Source of the DNA: DASPJQ01 sp035299065
Lineage (GTDB): Bacteria; Bacteroidota; Bacteroidia; Flavobacteriales_D; UBA2798
Direction: 5' to 3'
DNA: 64,000 nt
Assembly (NCBI GenBank): GCA_035299065.1
Contig: DATGXI010000002.1
Span: 16,730 to 80,729 of the forward strand
The number at the start of each line of letters is the position of its first letter. Within the stretch, counting starts at the first letter, position 1. This document shows, one piece after another, positions 51,842 through 60,649 of the stretch. A program made the position numbers and the translations under genes. The notes under the pieces were generated by a model, which did not search any database, had not been told where the DNA came from, and worked only from the letters and a program-made list of their open reading frames with translations.

Positions 51842-52252
51842 TTAATTGGCCGATGCGGTTAAATGTTCGGTTTTTACCCTTTCAATTTCCACAAACTCAA
51901 ATGGGATTTTTACCATAAATGCGTAATCCTGGCCAACTTCAAACATGTCCTCGTCATTGTCGTCATACAACCAATTAACCTTTACATCGGCATTTTTGGC
52001 AATAAGCTCATTTAATTTATAAAGTATAAACAAAATGCGTTTTGATGATGAGATGTTGAAATACTCAAGGTTGATTGACAAACGTGTTTTAGCAGCGGGA
52101 CTTTCCACATATTTCTCCAGCCATTTCAAGGCAGGATCAAAAAAATCTTCCGCGTTTTCAGGAATTGATTTACCTGTGATTTCAAGTTCCCCGTTTTTTC
52201 TGAATATAACACCTGGTGTTTTATCAGTGGCTACTACAAATATTTCCTCCAT
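51842..52252 (-). CDS. SiaC-like regulatory phosphoprotein (DUF1987)
   Basis: 136 residues with the DUF1987 pattern: EEIFVVATDKTPGVIF, ISGKSIPENAEDFFDPALKWLEKYV (here ITGKSIPENAEDF), LEYFNISSSKRILFILYKLNELIAK and VNWLYDDNDEDMFEVGQDYAFMVKIPFEFVE. In Pseudomonas aeruginosa, SiaC is switched by SiaB kinase and SiaA phosphatase and activates the diguanylate cyclase SiaD. Here the SSSK stretch is in the expected phospho-site region, but no siaA, siaB or siaD homolog is adjacent. The gene is followed by the PAP2-like gene after 4 bases. Confidence 0.85.
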   Translation of the reverse strand: MEEIFVVATDKTPGVIFRKNGELEITGKSIPENAEDFFDPALKWLEKYVESPAAKTRLSINLEYFNISSSKRILFILYKLNELIAKNADVKVNWLYDDNDEDMFEVGQDYAFMVKIPFEFVEIERVKTEHLTASAN

Positions 52253-52379
52253 GCTTAGACCTAAATTAAGAAAAAATAAACGGCTTTGGTGAAAATTTAG
52301 GTAAATCCCTATTTTAGGGTGACAAATTCAAATTTTTTTACCCTTATTTTATTTTGTTAAAATGGGAATAAAACGCAAC

Positions 52380-53105
52380 CTATAAGCTCATCAAGTCCTT
52401 GAACCTTACAGCCTGGCGTCTTGAAATTTCAACCTTCTCGCCATTTTTAAGGGTTACCATAAGGCCGCCATTGAACCATGTTTCAATGTTTTGCAAATAA
52501 CTTAAGTTGATAATGAATTTGCGGTTGGCCCTGAAAAACATTTTTTCGTCAAGCCTGTCTTCCAGTGTGTTAAGTGACTTTAAGATCAGGGGTTTGAAAT
52601 CATTAAAATAGACGCGAACGTAATTTCCTTCTGACTCAAATACACGTATGTCGCTCAATTGCACAAACCAGCATTTTTCACCGTCCTTTAGAAATATACG
52701 GTCGTTTTCAGTTAAGCGTGCGGTTTGAGCAATGGTAATTTTTTCCTGCTTTTCGGCTTCAAGACGAAGTATTTTTTTTATGCATTCCTCAATGCGTTCA
52801 GGGCTTACCGGTTTTAATAAATAATCAACAGCATTTACTTCAAATGCTTTTAACGCGTATTCATCGTATGCCGTTACAAAAACAATGCGTGGTGAAACAT
52901 CAAGGTCATTGATCAGGTCAAAACCCGTTTTACCGGGCATTTGTATATCCAAAAACACAAGATCAGGATCATTTCGTTCAATGCTGCTTTTTGCCTCCAT
53001 GGCATTGTTGCATTCATCCACAATTACGATTTCCGGAAATTTTTCCAGGAGTGAGCGCAATTCCTTTCGCGCTAAGCGTTCATCGTCTACTATTATTGTT
53101 TTCAT
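52380..53105 (-). CDS. LytTR-family response regulator
   Basis: 241 residues. Receiver domain 1-120 with acid pocket D7/D8, phosphorylated D53 (LVFLDIQMPG), T78 and K98 (LLKPV). C-terminal LytTR DNA-binding domain 138-241: FLKDGEKCWFVQLSDIRVFESEGNYVRVYF and MFFRANRKFIINLSYLQNIETWFNGGLMVTLKNGEKVEISRRQAVRFKDLM. It acts as a transcription regulator with the LytS-like kinase encoded upstream on the same strand, 147 bp away. The gap contains a repeat (53112-53259) rather than a promoter I can name. Confidence 0.95.
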   Translation of the reverse strand: MKTIIVDDERLARKELRSLLEKFPEIVIVDECNNAMEAKSSIERNDPDLVFLDIQMPGKTGFDLINDLDVSPRIVFVTAYDEYALKAFEVNAVDYLLKPVSPERIEECIKKILRLEAEKQEKITIAQTARLTENDRIFLKDGEKCWFVQLSDIRVFESEGNYVRVYFNDFKPLILKSLNTLEDRLDEKMFFRANRKFIINLSYLQNIETWFNGGLMVTLKNGEKVEISRRQAVRFKDLMSL

Positions 53106-53111
53106 TTCCTA

Positions 53112-53259
53112 AGTATTGAGATGTGAGATATGAGTATTGGAAAGTAGGGCGTTATAAGTATTGACAAGTTGTTTACGTTGTGCGCATGTATAGTTTCGCG
53201 GCTGTTTAAATCCAGTTTCGTATATAGTTCTCATATCTCAATACTCCTGTCTCACATCT
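53112..53259. repeat. Degenerate inverted repeat between kinase and regulator
   Basis: AGTATTGAGATGTGAG and GAGATATGAG words near 53112-53138 are mirrored by CTCATATCTCAATACT (53230-53245) and CTCACATCTT (53251-53260). The right arm overlaps the kinase stop codon. The word family also occurs upstream of the T9SS propeller gene (38980-39000). Confidence 0.6.
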
Positions 53260-54322
53260 TCACCGGGATCCTAAGTTCACTAAAAACCTTTCCGTCTTTT
53301 TCAAATAATTCCACATTGGCATTTTTGCCGTACAGCAAACGTAATCTTTTTAACGTATTCAGCAAACCAATACCGCGGTTATCCTGACCTGTTTTTTCAA
53401 GCGTACCCGGATTTGTTACCTGTATAATATAATTTTCGTTTTCTTTTTTTGCGCTTACAGTAACTTTTCCACCCTCAGTTAATTTGGAAATACCATGCTT
53501 AATGGCATTTTCAACCACCGTTTGCAACATAAGTGGTGGAAATTTTACTTCATGCATGTTTGGGTCAATATCAAACGTAAACTCAAGCCGTTCCTCAAAA
53601 CGCATTTTTTCGAGGTACAAATAATCGTTTACAATTTCAATTTCCTCTTTCAGGCTTATGTAATTGCGCTTGCTTAACTGCAGGGTACTTCGCAAAAGCG
53701 TTGCCAATTTGGTTACAGCAGTTTTGGCATTGGTAGGATTTTCGTCAATAAGGGCTCGTATGCTGTTCATGCTGTTGAACATGAAATGCGGGTTAAGCTG
53801 TGTGCGCAAATTTGTCAACTCAATTTCGTTGCGCAAAGCGGTTAATTTTAATTCGTTTATGAATTTACTGCGAGCACGTTCAACAAACTGGTAAAACACA
53901 TAAAGCATCATCCATAAAAGGAAAATAATAAACCAATTCACCAGGTATACAATAGCCAGTGAGAAGCTCATTAAATTGGCCTCAGCATCATCAGCCTTCA
54001 TGGCCATTGAAATGGATATTTGTGCACCTGACTGGACCAATGCTCCACACGTAATAATTAGCAACAATAACAATACCTGTTGCTGAATGGGTTTTGAAAT
54101 AATGTTGTTTTTAACCAATATGAGCCTGAACAGGTGTGAAACCACCAGACCTGAAAGCACAACTATAAAAATGTAAAGTGATTTGTGGGTGGTAATTTCG
54201 CCTGTTGAATAGTTCATGAAAATACTCAGGCCAAAATACAGTCCCCAGCCGCCCAATTGGGCAGCCCAGTACAACCAGTTATAGTTTTTGTTTTTCAACG
54301 GTTTAAATATAGGTGTAAGCAC
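53252..54322 (-). CDS. Sensor histidine kinase, LytS/YehU type
   Basis: 356 residues from GTG. Four membrane helices (about 15-35, 48-70, 82-105, 120-145), then a cytoplasmic dimerisation stretch with phospho-acceptor H179 in NPHFMFNSMNSIRALI, and a HATPase region with PPLMLQTVVENAIKHGISK (N-box) and NRGIGLLNTLKRLRLLYG (G-box). This is the His_kinase family that partners LytTR regulators; no periplasmic sensor domain is present, so the membrane helices may sense the signal. Pairs with the regulator at 52380. Confidence 0.93.
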   Translation of the reverse strand: MLTPIFKPLKNKNYNWLYWAAQLGGWGLYFGLSIFMNYSTGEITTHKSLYIFIVVLSGLVVSHLFRLILVKNNIISKPIQQQVLLLLLIITCGALVQSGAQISISMAMKADDAEANLMSFSLAIVYLVNWFIIFLLWMMLYVFYQFVERARSKFINELKLTALRNEIELTNLRTQLNPHFMFNSMNSIRALIDENPTNAKTAVTKLATLLRSTLQLSKRNYISLKEEIEIVNDYLYLEKMRFEERLEFTFDIDPNMHEVKFPPLMLQTVVENAIKHGISKLTEGGKVTVSAKKENENYIIQVTNPGTLEKTGQDNRGIGLLNTLKRLRLLYGKNANVELFEKDGKVFSELRIPVKM

Positions 54323-54368
54323 AATGCCATAAAATAGCTATTTTACAAGTGGTATTCACAGCGTATAA

Positions 54369-54956
54369 ATGAACTTTTTAGCACATGTACAGTTAAGCCA
54401 TGGTATTGACCAGGTAATAACAGGCAACCTTGTGGCCGATGGGTACAAGGGTAAAAAATACCAGGTTTTACCAATGGGAATACAGCACGGCATTATTTTG
54501 CACAGGCGTATTGATGAACTTACCGATACGTTTGAACCTGTGCGTGCCATGAAAAGGAAACTTGTTCCTTACTTTGGGCGGTATGCAGGGGTGGCGCTTG
54601 ACGTTTACTTTGATCATATATTGAGCCTTAACTGGGAAAAATTTTATGAATTGGACCTTGAAACTACCGTGGAAAACTCACACCAGGCACTCAGGGCCAA
54701 TTTTGAGCATGTTTCACCCGAGAGCAGGTTGTTTTTGGACCGGTTAATTGCCTACAAATGGTTGATTTCTTATCGACAAAAAAATGACCTTGAAAAGATC
54801 TTTCATCAAATGTCACATCGTTTCGGTTTGAATCAGCTGAAAAACAGCATGTTGCCTCTTGAAAAACATTTTCAGGAATTAAATGAAACCTTTATCGTTT
54901 TATATCCGTTATTGGTCTCGCAATCAAAGGACTATATTCGCACGGTTGGTTTGTGA
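54369..54956 (+). CDS. Acyl carrier protein phosphodiesterase (AcpH family)
   Basis: 195 residues starting MNFLAHVQLSHGIDQVITGNLVADGYKGKK, with QHGIILHRRIDELTDTFEPVRAMKRKL and YAGVALDVYFDHILSLNW. These match the DUF479/AcpH family, whose E. coli member removes the 4'-phosphopantetheine arm from ACP. The metal-type HD residues (HRRID, DVYFDHIL) are conserved. Divergent from the histidine kinase; no ACP gene is nearby. Confidence 0.88.
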   Translation: MNFLAHVQLSHGIDQVITGNLVADGYKGKKYQVLPMGIQHGIILHRRIDELTDTFEPVRAMKRKLVPYFGRYAGVALDVYFDHILSLNWEKFYELDLETTVENSHQALRANFEHVSPESRLFLDRLIAYKWLISYRQKNDLEKIFHQMSHRFGLNQLKNSMLPLEKHFQELNETFIVLYPLLVSQSKDYIRTVGL

Positions 54957-55000
54957 ACAAAACCCGCTAAACGTGTAAAAAATTAAGATTAATTTAAGAA

Positions 55001-55026
55001 TTGTCAATATGAATTGCGTAATTTTG
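55001..55026 (+). promoter_or_regulatory. Candidate promoter of the secreted protein at 55053
   Basis: TTG at 55001-55003 and TAATTTTG at 55019-55026 match the two Bacteroidota elements, but the spacer is only 15 bases. The ATG is 26 bases after the -7 element. Confidence 0.5.
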
Positions 55027-55052
55027 CATTACTACTAGATAGTATAACGATT

Positions 55053-55844
55053 ATGAAAAGAAAGCTGACTTTTGCTGCCATTATTTTAGGTAGTTCATTC
55101 ACACTTAAAGCCGAGAATCATGTTTTATTGATTGAAGGCCAGTACCAAAACAAAAACATTTATGTTTCTAACTCGGTGGCTTCAAGCGGCATTGGATTTT
55201 GTGCCTATGAAGTAAGGGTTAACGGTGAAATCACTTCCGACCAAATCAGTTCATCTGCTTTCGAAATTGATTTGACTACACGTAAGTTATCACAAGGACA
55301 AAACGTAACAATACAGATATTTCACAAGGATGGTTGCATACCAAAGGTGCTAAACGCCAATGTACTTAAGCCAATGCCAACCTTTGAAACAAAATCAATT
55401 ACCCTTGATGAGGCCGGTGCACTAAAGTGGATGACCACCAATGAAAGTGGTGTGTTAACGTTTGATGTTGAGCAATACAAATGGAATAAATGGGTTAAAG
55501 TTGGTGAAGTTCAAGGTCAGGGCGATGCTACTGAAAACAAATATGAGTTTAAGGTAGTTCTTGTTTCAGGCGAAAACAAATTCAGGGTTATTCAAAAAGG
55601 AAACCTTGGAAAAGTTCAAAAATCACCTACCGCTGAATTGAGCTCAACTGTTCAAAAACCCGATTTTAAATGGAACAAATCCTCTAAATCAGTTGAATTC
55701 ACCAATGAAACCGGGTATGAAGTGTATGATGTATACGGCCAGATCCGCAAAAAAGGATATGGTAAAAGCATTGACATGGCCAACCTTGCAAGGGGTGAGT
55801 ACTACCTGAGTTATGACAATACCACCGAAACCATTAAAATTTAA
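55053..55844 (+). CDS. Secreted protein with a short sorting-domain-like C-terminus
   Basis: 263 residues from ATG at 55053 (the longer frame from 55014 uses TTG and crosses the promoter). Signal peptide 1-19 (ending TLKAE). Body is beta-rich with Cys pairs (FCAYEV, DGCIPK). The last 50 residues (YEVYDVYGQIRKKGYGKSIDMANLARGEYYLSYDNTTETIKI split in segments) resemble a small type A T9SS sorting domain. Not otherwise recognised. A terminator follows directly. Confidence 0.7.
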   Translation: MKRKLTFAAIILGSSFTLKAENHVLLIEGQYQNKNIYVSNSVASSGIGFCAYEVRVNGEITSDQISSSAFEIDLTTRKLSQGQNVTIQIFHKDGCIPKVLNANVLKPMPTFETKSITLDEAGALKWMTTNESGVLTFDVEQYKWNKWVKVGEVQGQGDATENKYEFKVVLVSGENKFRVIQKGNLGKVQKSPTAELSSTVQKPDFKWNKSSKSVEFTNETGYEVYDVYGQIRKKGYGKSIDMANLARGEYYLSYDNTTETIKI

Positions 55845-55878
55845 GGACTTAGGTCTGTTAACCGATAAATTGTAAAAA

Positions 55879-55908
55879 AAATCTTCCCATCGCGGAAGAT
55901 TTTTTTTT
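55879..55908 (+). terminator. Intrinsic terminator of the secreted protein gene at 55053
   Basis: AAATCTTCC, CATCGC, GGAAGATTT and a run of eight T, 35 bases after the stop codon. Confidence 0.92.
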
Positions 55909-55995
55909 GATTTTTTTGTAAAGTACTCGGTATGCATAACATTTTTTGATATCTTTCCGTATACTTTTTGCAAACCATTTTAAACCTTTACCAGT

Positions 55996-56172
55996 ATGAA
56001 AGCACAACAAACGCGTGATCTTATTTCATGGTTGAAAGTAAGATTGATTGATGCTGAATGTAAAATCAAAGAATCGCATTTGGTACACAATTACGGAAGA
56101 GCTACGCAATACGAAGGCATGCGTGAAGCGTATTTGGAATGCCTGCGCAAACTAAACATTCAATTGCTGTAA
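55996..56172 (+). CDS. Small 58-residue protein, unknown
   Basis: ATG at 55996, 58 residues, TAA at 56172. It begins MKAQQTRDLISWLKVRLID and ends EAYLECLRKLNIQLL; no signal peptide. It looks like two amphipathic helices with an HNYGRATQYEGMREAY middle. A terminator at 56228-56259 follows it and another precedes it, so it lies in its own transcription unit, which supports a real gene. No family is recognised. Confidence 0.65.
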   Translation: MKAQQTRDLISWLKVRLIDAECKIKESHLVHNYGRATQYEGMREAYLECLRKLNIQLL

Positions 56173-56227
56173 GCGTATCGAAAAAACATTACTCTCTTTT
56201 TAAATTTCCGGTTCAAGCACCAATACA

Positions 56228-56259
56228 AATTAAGCTCTAACAGGCTTAATTTTTTATTT
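56228..56259 (+). terminator. Intrinsic terminator after the 58-residue gene
   Basis: AATTAAGC and GCTTAATT (8-bp arms, 8-base loop) then TTTTATTTG on the plus strand. No T-run on the other strand. Confidence 0.78.
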
Positions 56260-56267
56260 GTACCCTT

Positions 56268-57098
56268 TTACAACTGATCAATTACATCACCCGTATTCCG
56301 TTCATGTGTTTTATCCTCGTGTGAAACGTCCTGCAAAATGGCTTCAACCAGGTAGGTTTGTAGAATGAGGGATACATTAATAATTACAGTTGCCAGGAAT
56401 ATGCCAAGCAGTATCATGATCACTTCTGACCTTATCAACGAAATAACGGGCGTAAAAACCGCTGTGCTGGCAAGTATGGTAAACTGACCCACCACAATAA
56501 ACAGAATGTAGCTTATTAGTACCACTTCAAAATAATACCGCATGTGGTTTTGTTCAGGTTTGATTTGACGCAACCAGCGAAGAAAAATAATACTCAGGTA
56601 CAAGCCCGTCATGGGAACAAACAATTGTATGATTTCATTTAACCATCGCCCCAGACCATTATGTGATTCAATGCCGTAAGCATAACGGTCATTCACAAAT
56701 GAAGAAAAACCAGCCCCAATAAAAATGTTTACAGCCAGTAAAATGCCAATACCCGCAAAATAATATTGGATGCTTTTGCCACCCAACATGGAGTCCTTTA
56801 GATTTTCATTGCGCATTTGGTAAAGAAAATATACATGAAAAGCAAGCAGCCCTGTTAACTGGCTGGCCATTTCCTCTTTTCGTATACTGGTCATAAGCGC
56901 GTAATATAACCGTTCGGTCAAATCAAGCCTGAAAGAATGACCGTAAAAAAGCGCCTCGCCCACAAACTGGTAAACCAGCATATAAACAAAGCTTATAACA
57001 AAGAAGAGAGCTGCAATAAAAAAGAAACGGTTAAAGTCGGTTTTAAACTTTTGAAAAGTTAAATCGCGAATAAAATTAATTAAGGTTGATTTTATCAT
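56268..57098 (-). CDS. Six-helix membrane protein, unknown function
   Basis: 276 residues with six hydrophobic helices (about 22-45, 79-95, 108-128, 152-170, 190-212, 221-245). The cytoplasmic ends carry charged stretches (FQKFKTDFNRF; SHEDKTHERNTGD). No motif I can name; it may be a small channel or a transport-associated protein. It is followed at some distance by the T9SS gene's 5' side, both on the minus strand. Confidence 0.65.
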   Translation of the reverse strand: MIKSTLINFIRDLTFQKFKTDFNRFFFIAALFFVISFVYMLVYQFVGEALFYGHSFRLDLTERLYYALMTSIRKEEMASQLTGLLAFHVYFLYQMRNENLKDSMLGGKSIQYYFAGIGILLAVNIFIGAGFSSFVNDRYAYGIESHNGLGRWLNEIIQLFVPMTGLYLSIIFLRWLRQIKPEQNHMRYYFEVVLISYILFIVVGQFTILASTAVFTPVISLIRSEVIMILLGIFLATVIINVSLILQTYLVEAILQDVSHEDKTHERNTGDVIDQL

Positions 57099-57141
57099 AC
57101 CCTAAAAATAAGAAAACCTGTTAATGAAATATACCGCGCGA

Positions 57142-58599
57142 TTAATTAATTACCAGTTTCTGCGATTTGCTTACGCCCTGCGATGTAACTTGTACAAGGT
57201 AAATGCCTTTGGTGAAAACACCATTAAGGGTAAATTCGTTTTTACCATCATTACCCAAGGAAAGGGCATACGTACAAACAAGTTTTCCTGAAATGTCAAA
57301 CACCGTTAAAACGGCTGTTTCGTTTATGCTGCCGTTTAAATTAAACTGTACAATACCATCACTTGCAGGGTTGGGTGCAATTACCAGGTCAATACCGGTT
57401 GCGCCATAATAATAAATGGTACGAATACCCGATGTGGTTGAATAACCATCGTAATCGGTTTGGTTTAGCCTGTAATAATTTAAACCTGGTACAGGATACA
57501 AATCGGCAACCGAATAAGTGTTTAAACGGTTTGAGTTGCCTGCGCCATTTACCGTAGCTATTGATTCAAAATTGTAGCCATCAACACTTTTCTCAACAGT
57601 AAAATACTGGTTATTGGTTTCACTTGCAGTTGACCAACCAATAAGCACATTGTTTACACCTTTGTGCACATCAAATGAAAGCAATTCAATGGAAAGGGGA
57701 GAAGCACCTACAAAATAAGGGTACAGGCTGGAGTGGTGACACCCTGTTGGAATGGTATAAGTATAACATAAAACATACGATGTCCCTATTGTAGTTGTGG
57801 CCGACATGCTGGCTAATCCACCTGTTGCAACAGCGGTACCACATGAACTTGTTTGAAGTGTCCAACTCAAAGCCGATACGTTTCCTGCACCACAATTTGA
57901 AGTAATGATCATGCTAAAACTAACAGTGGTGCTTGCTGCAATAAATGAATAACAATAGGTATAAGTATCGCCACCATCGCTAAGGGGTGTTAATACATAT
58001 TCGGGACAGGTTGAAGTTACGGTTGCAACAGTTGGAGTTGCAGCATAACCACAACCCGAAGCACAGGGACTTGCACACGTACAGTTGGCAGGGTTATTTC
58101 CAACTGCCATGCAAAAAAGTGGTGCTTTACATCCTGTTCCGTCATTGTAGCCAACTTGTACCAGGTACGTATTTCCAACGGTAAGAGCTGTTAAATACAT
58201 GACAATTGAACCGTCAGAAGCCGCTGCCTCACTTGCTTTGATGGATCCGGCACCTGGAATACAAGTGCCTGTATTGTAAACAACCATTGCCAAACGTGTG
58301 GGACACCAACTTGCACCTGAAACGGGTGCTGTAAATTCCCATTCAACATACATGCTTGTGCTGGTGGCGGTAAATTTGTACCAAACAGTTTGATTGAATG
58401 CAGTTGCTGCACCTGTTGATGCTGCCGCTGTAACTTCACCGGTTTGAACGGTGGCGGCATCGGTTGTTTGACTGCACAAAGGAGCCGCACCTGAAGTAAG
58501 TGTGGTTGCATTGGCGCAATTATCATTGGCAGGTTGTGCAAATGCATTTAAACCAAGCGCACATATAAAAAATGATATGTAAATGAGTTTATTTACCAC
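57142..58599 (-). CDS. T9SS cargo, Cys-rich secreted protein
   Basis: 485 residues from GTG with a signal peptide (1-21, ending NAFAQ). Residues 22-150 resemble the beta domain often found in Bacteroidota proteins beginning PANDNCANATTL. The middle is Cys-rich (CTCASPCASGCGY, TSNCGAG, QTSSCGTA), then fibronectin-like sequence around 300-400 (SIELLSFDVHKGVNNVLIGWSTASETNNQYFTVEKSVDGYNFE split in segments), and a type A sorting domain at the end (PNPASDGIVQFNLNG, LTVFDISGKLVC, FTKGIYLVQVTSQG). Its start overlaps the 3' end of the next gene by 11 bases. Confidence 0.88.
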   Translation of the reverse strand: MVNKLIYISFFICALGLNAFAQPANDNCANATTLTSGAAPLCSQTTDAATVQTGEVTAAASTGAATAFNQTVWYKFTATSTSMYVEWEFTAPVSGASWCPTRLAMVVYNTGTCIPGAGSIKASEAAASDGSIVMYLTALTVGNTYLVQVGYNDGTGCKAPLFCMAVGNNPANCTCASPCASGCGYAATPTVATVTSTCPEYVLTPLSDGGDTYTYCYSFIAASTTVSFSMIITSNCGAGNVSALSWTLQTSSCGTAVATGGLASMSATTTIGTSYVLCYTYTIPTGCHHSSLYPYFVGASPLSIELLSFDVHKGVNNVLIGWSTASETNNQYFTVEKSVDGYNFESIATVNGAGNSNRLNTYSVADLYPVPGLNYYRLNQTDYDGYSTTSGIRTIYYYGATGIDLVIAPNPASDGIVQFNLNGSINETAVLTVFDISGKLVCTYALSLGNDGKNEFTLNGVFTKGIYLVQVTSQGVSKSQKLVIN

Positions 58600-58891
58600 T
58601 GTTATTCATTGGTTTTACAACCAGTTTATTTACGTAATAAATAAGAATCTCAATCTGGTTGTTCACTACCCATAAATAATCGGCATCAAACCTGCGGTAC
58701 ATATTTATTTTTTCCAGAATACTGTTGGGAACAGGTAAGCCTGTGGTGTTTTTTGTAACAACATAGGTTGAGGTGTCGGGAATTTCAGGATTATAACGCA
58801 GGTAATCTTTAGTCATAACCTCGGTTGTTTGTGCCGAACCCTTTTGGGCGACACAAAAAAACAGGATTGATGCGAAAAGAATGCGGATCAT
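58589..58891 (-). CDS. Small secreted protein, unknown
   Basis: 100 residues from ATG at 58891 (a TTG six codons upstream is less likely). Signal peptide about 1-20 (ILFASILFFCVAQKGSAQ). The mature part is short: VMTKDYLRYNPEIPDTSTYVV and IEILIYYVNKLVVKPMNNSGK. No motif recognised. It is the first gene of the pair with the Cys-rich T9SS cargo, overlapping its start by 11 bases. Confidence 0.6.
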   Translation of the reverse strand: MIRILFASILFFCVAQKGSAQTTEVMTKDYLRYNPEIPDTSTYVVTKNTTGLPVPNSILEKINMYRRFDADYLWVVNNQIEILIYYVNKLVVKPMNNSGK

Positions 58892-59062
58892 AAATGCGGG
58901 GTTTTCCAACGTATAAGAATATAAAGGTATGACGATTTAGTTGTAAAAGCACAAAAGACCCGGGTTTTGTTAAGAAATTAGGCCAATATCAAAAACTCAT
59001 CGTCAAGTAAATACACGCTTAGAGGTAAAATCAACAAAGGGCGAAAAAACACACAATTTCAC

Positions 59063-59091
59063 CAAATAAAAAACCCCGCTAATGCAGGGTT
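59063..59091 (-). terminator. Intrinsic terminator of the PUR-like gene
   Basis: On the minus strand AACCCTGC, ATTA, GCGGGGTT (one mismatch) then TTTTTATTT; it lies 35 bases beyond the stop codon. Confidence 0.82.
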
Positions 59092-59125
59092 CTTTTATTT
59101 GTATATGAAATCTGTTATTTAAAAA

Positions 59126-59488
59126 TTAGTTTCCAAGATCTTCAAACTCCACACTCGAAAATTCTTTTGTGTGTTCACTTGAATGATCGCTGTGGTTTTC
59201 GCTTTGCGGAGCAATGAACCCGCTAGCTTTTAACTCGTCAATTTTTGCAATGGTTTCATTCAAACCATCTACAAATTTTTCAAAGTCTTCCTTGTAAAGG
59301 AAAATTTTGTGTTTCTCGTAGCTGAATTTACCGTCTTGTCCAAAACGCTTTTTGCTTTCTGTTAGAGTAAGGTAAAAATCATTACCACGCGTTGACCTTA
59401 CGTCAAAGAAGTAAGTGCGTTTGCCAGCTTTAACCGCTTTTGAAAAAATTTCATCGCGCTTTTTGCTCTCTTGTACATCGTCCATCAT
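59126..59488 (-). CDS. PUR family DNA/RNA-binding protein (DUF3276)
   Basis: 120 residues; ATGs at 59488 and 59485 are both possible. The fold is a PUR repeat: KAVKAGKRTYFFDVRSTRGNDFYLTLTESKKRF and YEKHKIFLYKEDFEKFVDGLNETIAKI. Bacterial members are similar to Pur-alpha, which binds single-stranded nucleic acids. The C-terminal tail is acidic and His-rich (ENHSDHSSEHTKEF). A promoter (59525-59553) and a terminator (59063-59091) bracket it, so it is monocistronic. Confidence 0.9.
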   Translation of the reverse strand: MMDDVQESKKRDEIFSKAVKAGKRTYFFDVRSTRGNDFYLTLTESKKRFGQDGKFSYEKHKIFLYKEDFEKFVDGLNETIAKIDELKASGFIAPQSENHSDHSSEHTKEFSSVEFEDLGN

Positions 59489-59524
59489 CACTCAGTTTTA
59501 ATGTTTATCTAATAATATGCTACA

Positions 59525-59553
59525 CAAAAATATAAAAATCTCCCACAAAACAA
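59525..59553 (-). promoter_or_regulatory. Promoter of the PUR-like gene
   Basis: On the minus strand TTG at 59551-59553, 18 bases, then TATTTTTG at 59525-59532: an exact Bacteroidota-type promoter, about 36 bases upstream of the ATG. Confidence 0.75.
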
Positions 59554-59602
59554 TGTTGATAAGCAAAAAATGGGGGTTTAGCGATAAAAAACTGGCCTGG
59601 GG

Positions 59603-60571
59603 TTAGTCAAACGAGGTACTGGTTTCCTGCGAAGCTTTGATCATTTCGGAATACTGGGCCGGAGTTAAATCGTTGAAATAGAAGTTAACAGGGTTTATTT
59701 TCTCCCCGTTTTTGATGACCTCGTAATGCAGGTGAGGTGCGGTTGACTTACCGGTTGACCCGGCAAAACCAATTACATCGCCACGTTTTACCTTTTGGCC
59801 CTTTTTTACATTAAATCCACTTAAATGGGCATACATGGTTTTATAACCAAACCCATGACTTAGCAGTACAATATTGCCATAACCCCAAAATCCACTTTCC
59901 ACGTTTTCTACAACAGCATCGCCCGTAGCCCTTATTTTGGTCCCGGTTTTACATGGAAAGTCCATGCCTGAATGAAACTGCCTGGTGCGGTAAATGGGAT
60001 CAATGCGCCAGCCAAAGTGCCCGGTATGTGCGGTTACTTCATGGTTGGCAACCGGAATAATAGCGGGTATGCTCACCAGCATTTTATCCTTGCGCCTGGC
60101 CATATCAACCAGCTCATCGTAACTCTTGCTTTGGGCATAAATGCGTTTTTCAATCTCATCCAGTTTTTTCGCTACCGATATAATTAGCTCACTGTTATCA
60201 TATCCTTCAAGTGCAGCGTACGGGTTGGAGCCGCCCGTTGCCAGTTTACGTTTGTGTTCAGGGTATTTTGATCCTTCAAGCGAAGCACGTAACCTGTCAT
60301 CACGCTCCTGTAACAAACTCAGCATTTTTTCAACCGAAACCATGCGTTCTTTGGTCTCTTTGAGCTGAGCTTCAAGGAAATTTATTTTACGTGCATCGGC
60401 CTTTTGGCCAGGCGATTTGAAAAAAGTAAAAGCAAGAATGGAAACCACTACCGAAAAAACAATGGCAAGTCCCACAAATGGCAGCGATTTTACAAGGCGT
60501 TGCCATATGGTTAACTCAACTTTCTCGTATGAAAGAGACTCCGGGTTGTATTTATACTTGATTTTTGACAT
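59603..60571 (-). CDS. M23 family metallopeptidase
   Basis: 322 residues. An N-terminal cytoplasmic stretch, one membrane helix (about 32-52), a coiled coil (60-150), and the LytM-type peptidase (about 185-300). Zn ligands are visible: HSGMDF (H and D), HLHYEV and the catalytic H in MYAHLSGF. It would cut peptidoglycan cross-bridges in the periplasm or activate amidases. The neighbouring PUR-like gene is in the same direction 115 bp away, with its own promoter in between. Confidence 0.93.
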   Translation of the reverse strand: MSKIKYKYNPESLSYEKVELTIWQRLVKSLPFVGLAIVFSVVVSILAFTFFKSPGQKADARKINFLEAQLKETKERMVSVEKMLSLLQERDDRLRASLEGSKYPEHKRKLATGGSNPYAALEGYDNSELIISVAKKLDEIEKRIYAQSKSYDELVDMARRKDKMLVSIPAIIPVANHEVTAHTGHFGWRIDPIYRTRQFHSGMDFPCKTGTKIRATGDAVVENVESGFWGYGNIVLLSHGFGYKTMYAHLSGFNVKKGQKVKRGDVIGFAGSTGKSTAPHLHYEVIKNGEKINPVNFYFNDLTPAQYSEMIKASQETSTSFD

Positions 60572-60592
60572 CTAATTGTCTCTGCTTTTTTA

Positions 60593-60649
60593 GCCACAAA
60601 TTACACTGATTACACAGATTTGATCGGTGAAATTCATGAAATCCGTAGC
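60593..60649. repeat. Degenerate palindromic member of the CACAGAT-like repeat family
   Basis: Starts GCCACAAATTACACTGATTA and ends AAATCCGTAGC; the arms are complementary with mismatches. It shows the same GCCAC...ACACAGAT pattern as the GxxExxY-flanking repeats and lies between the divergent M23 and alaS genes. Confidence 0.6.
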
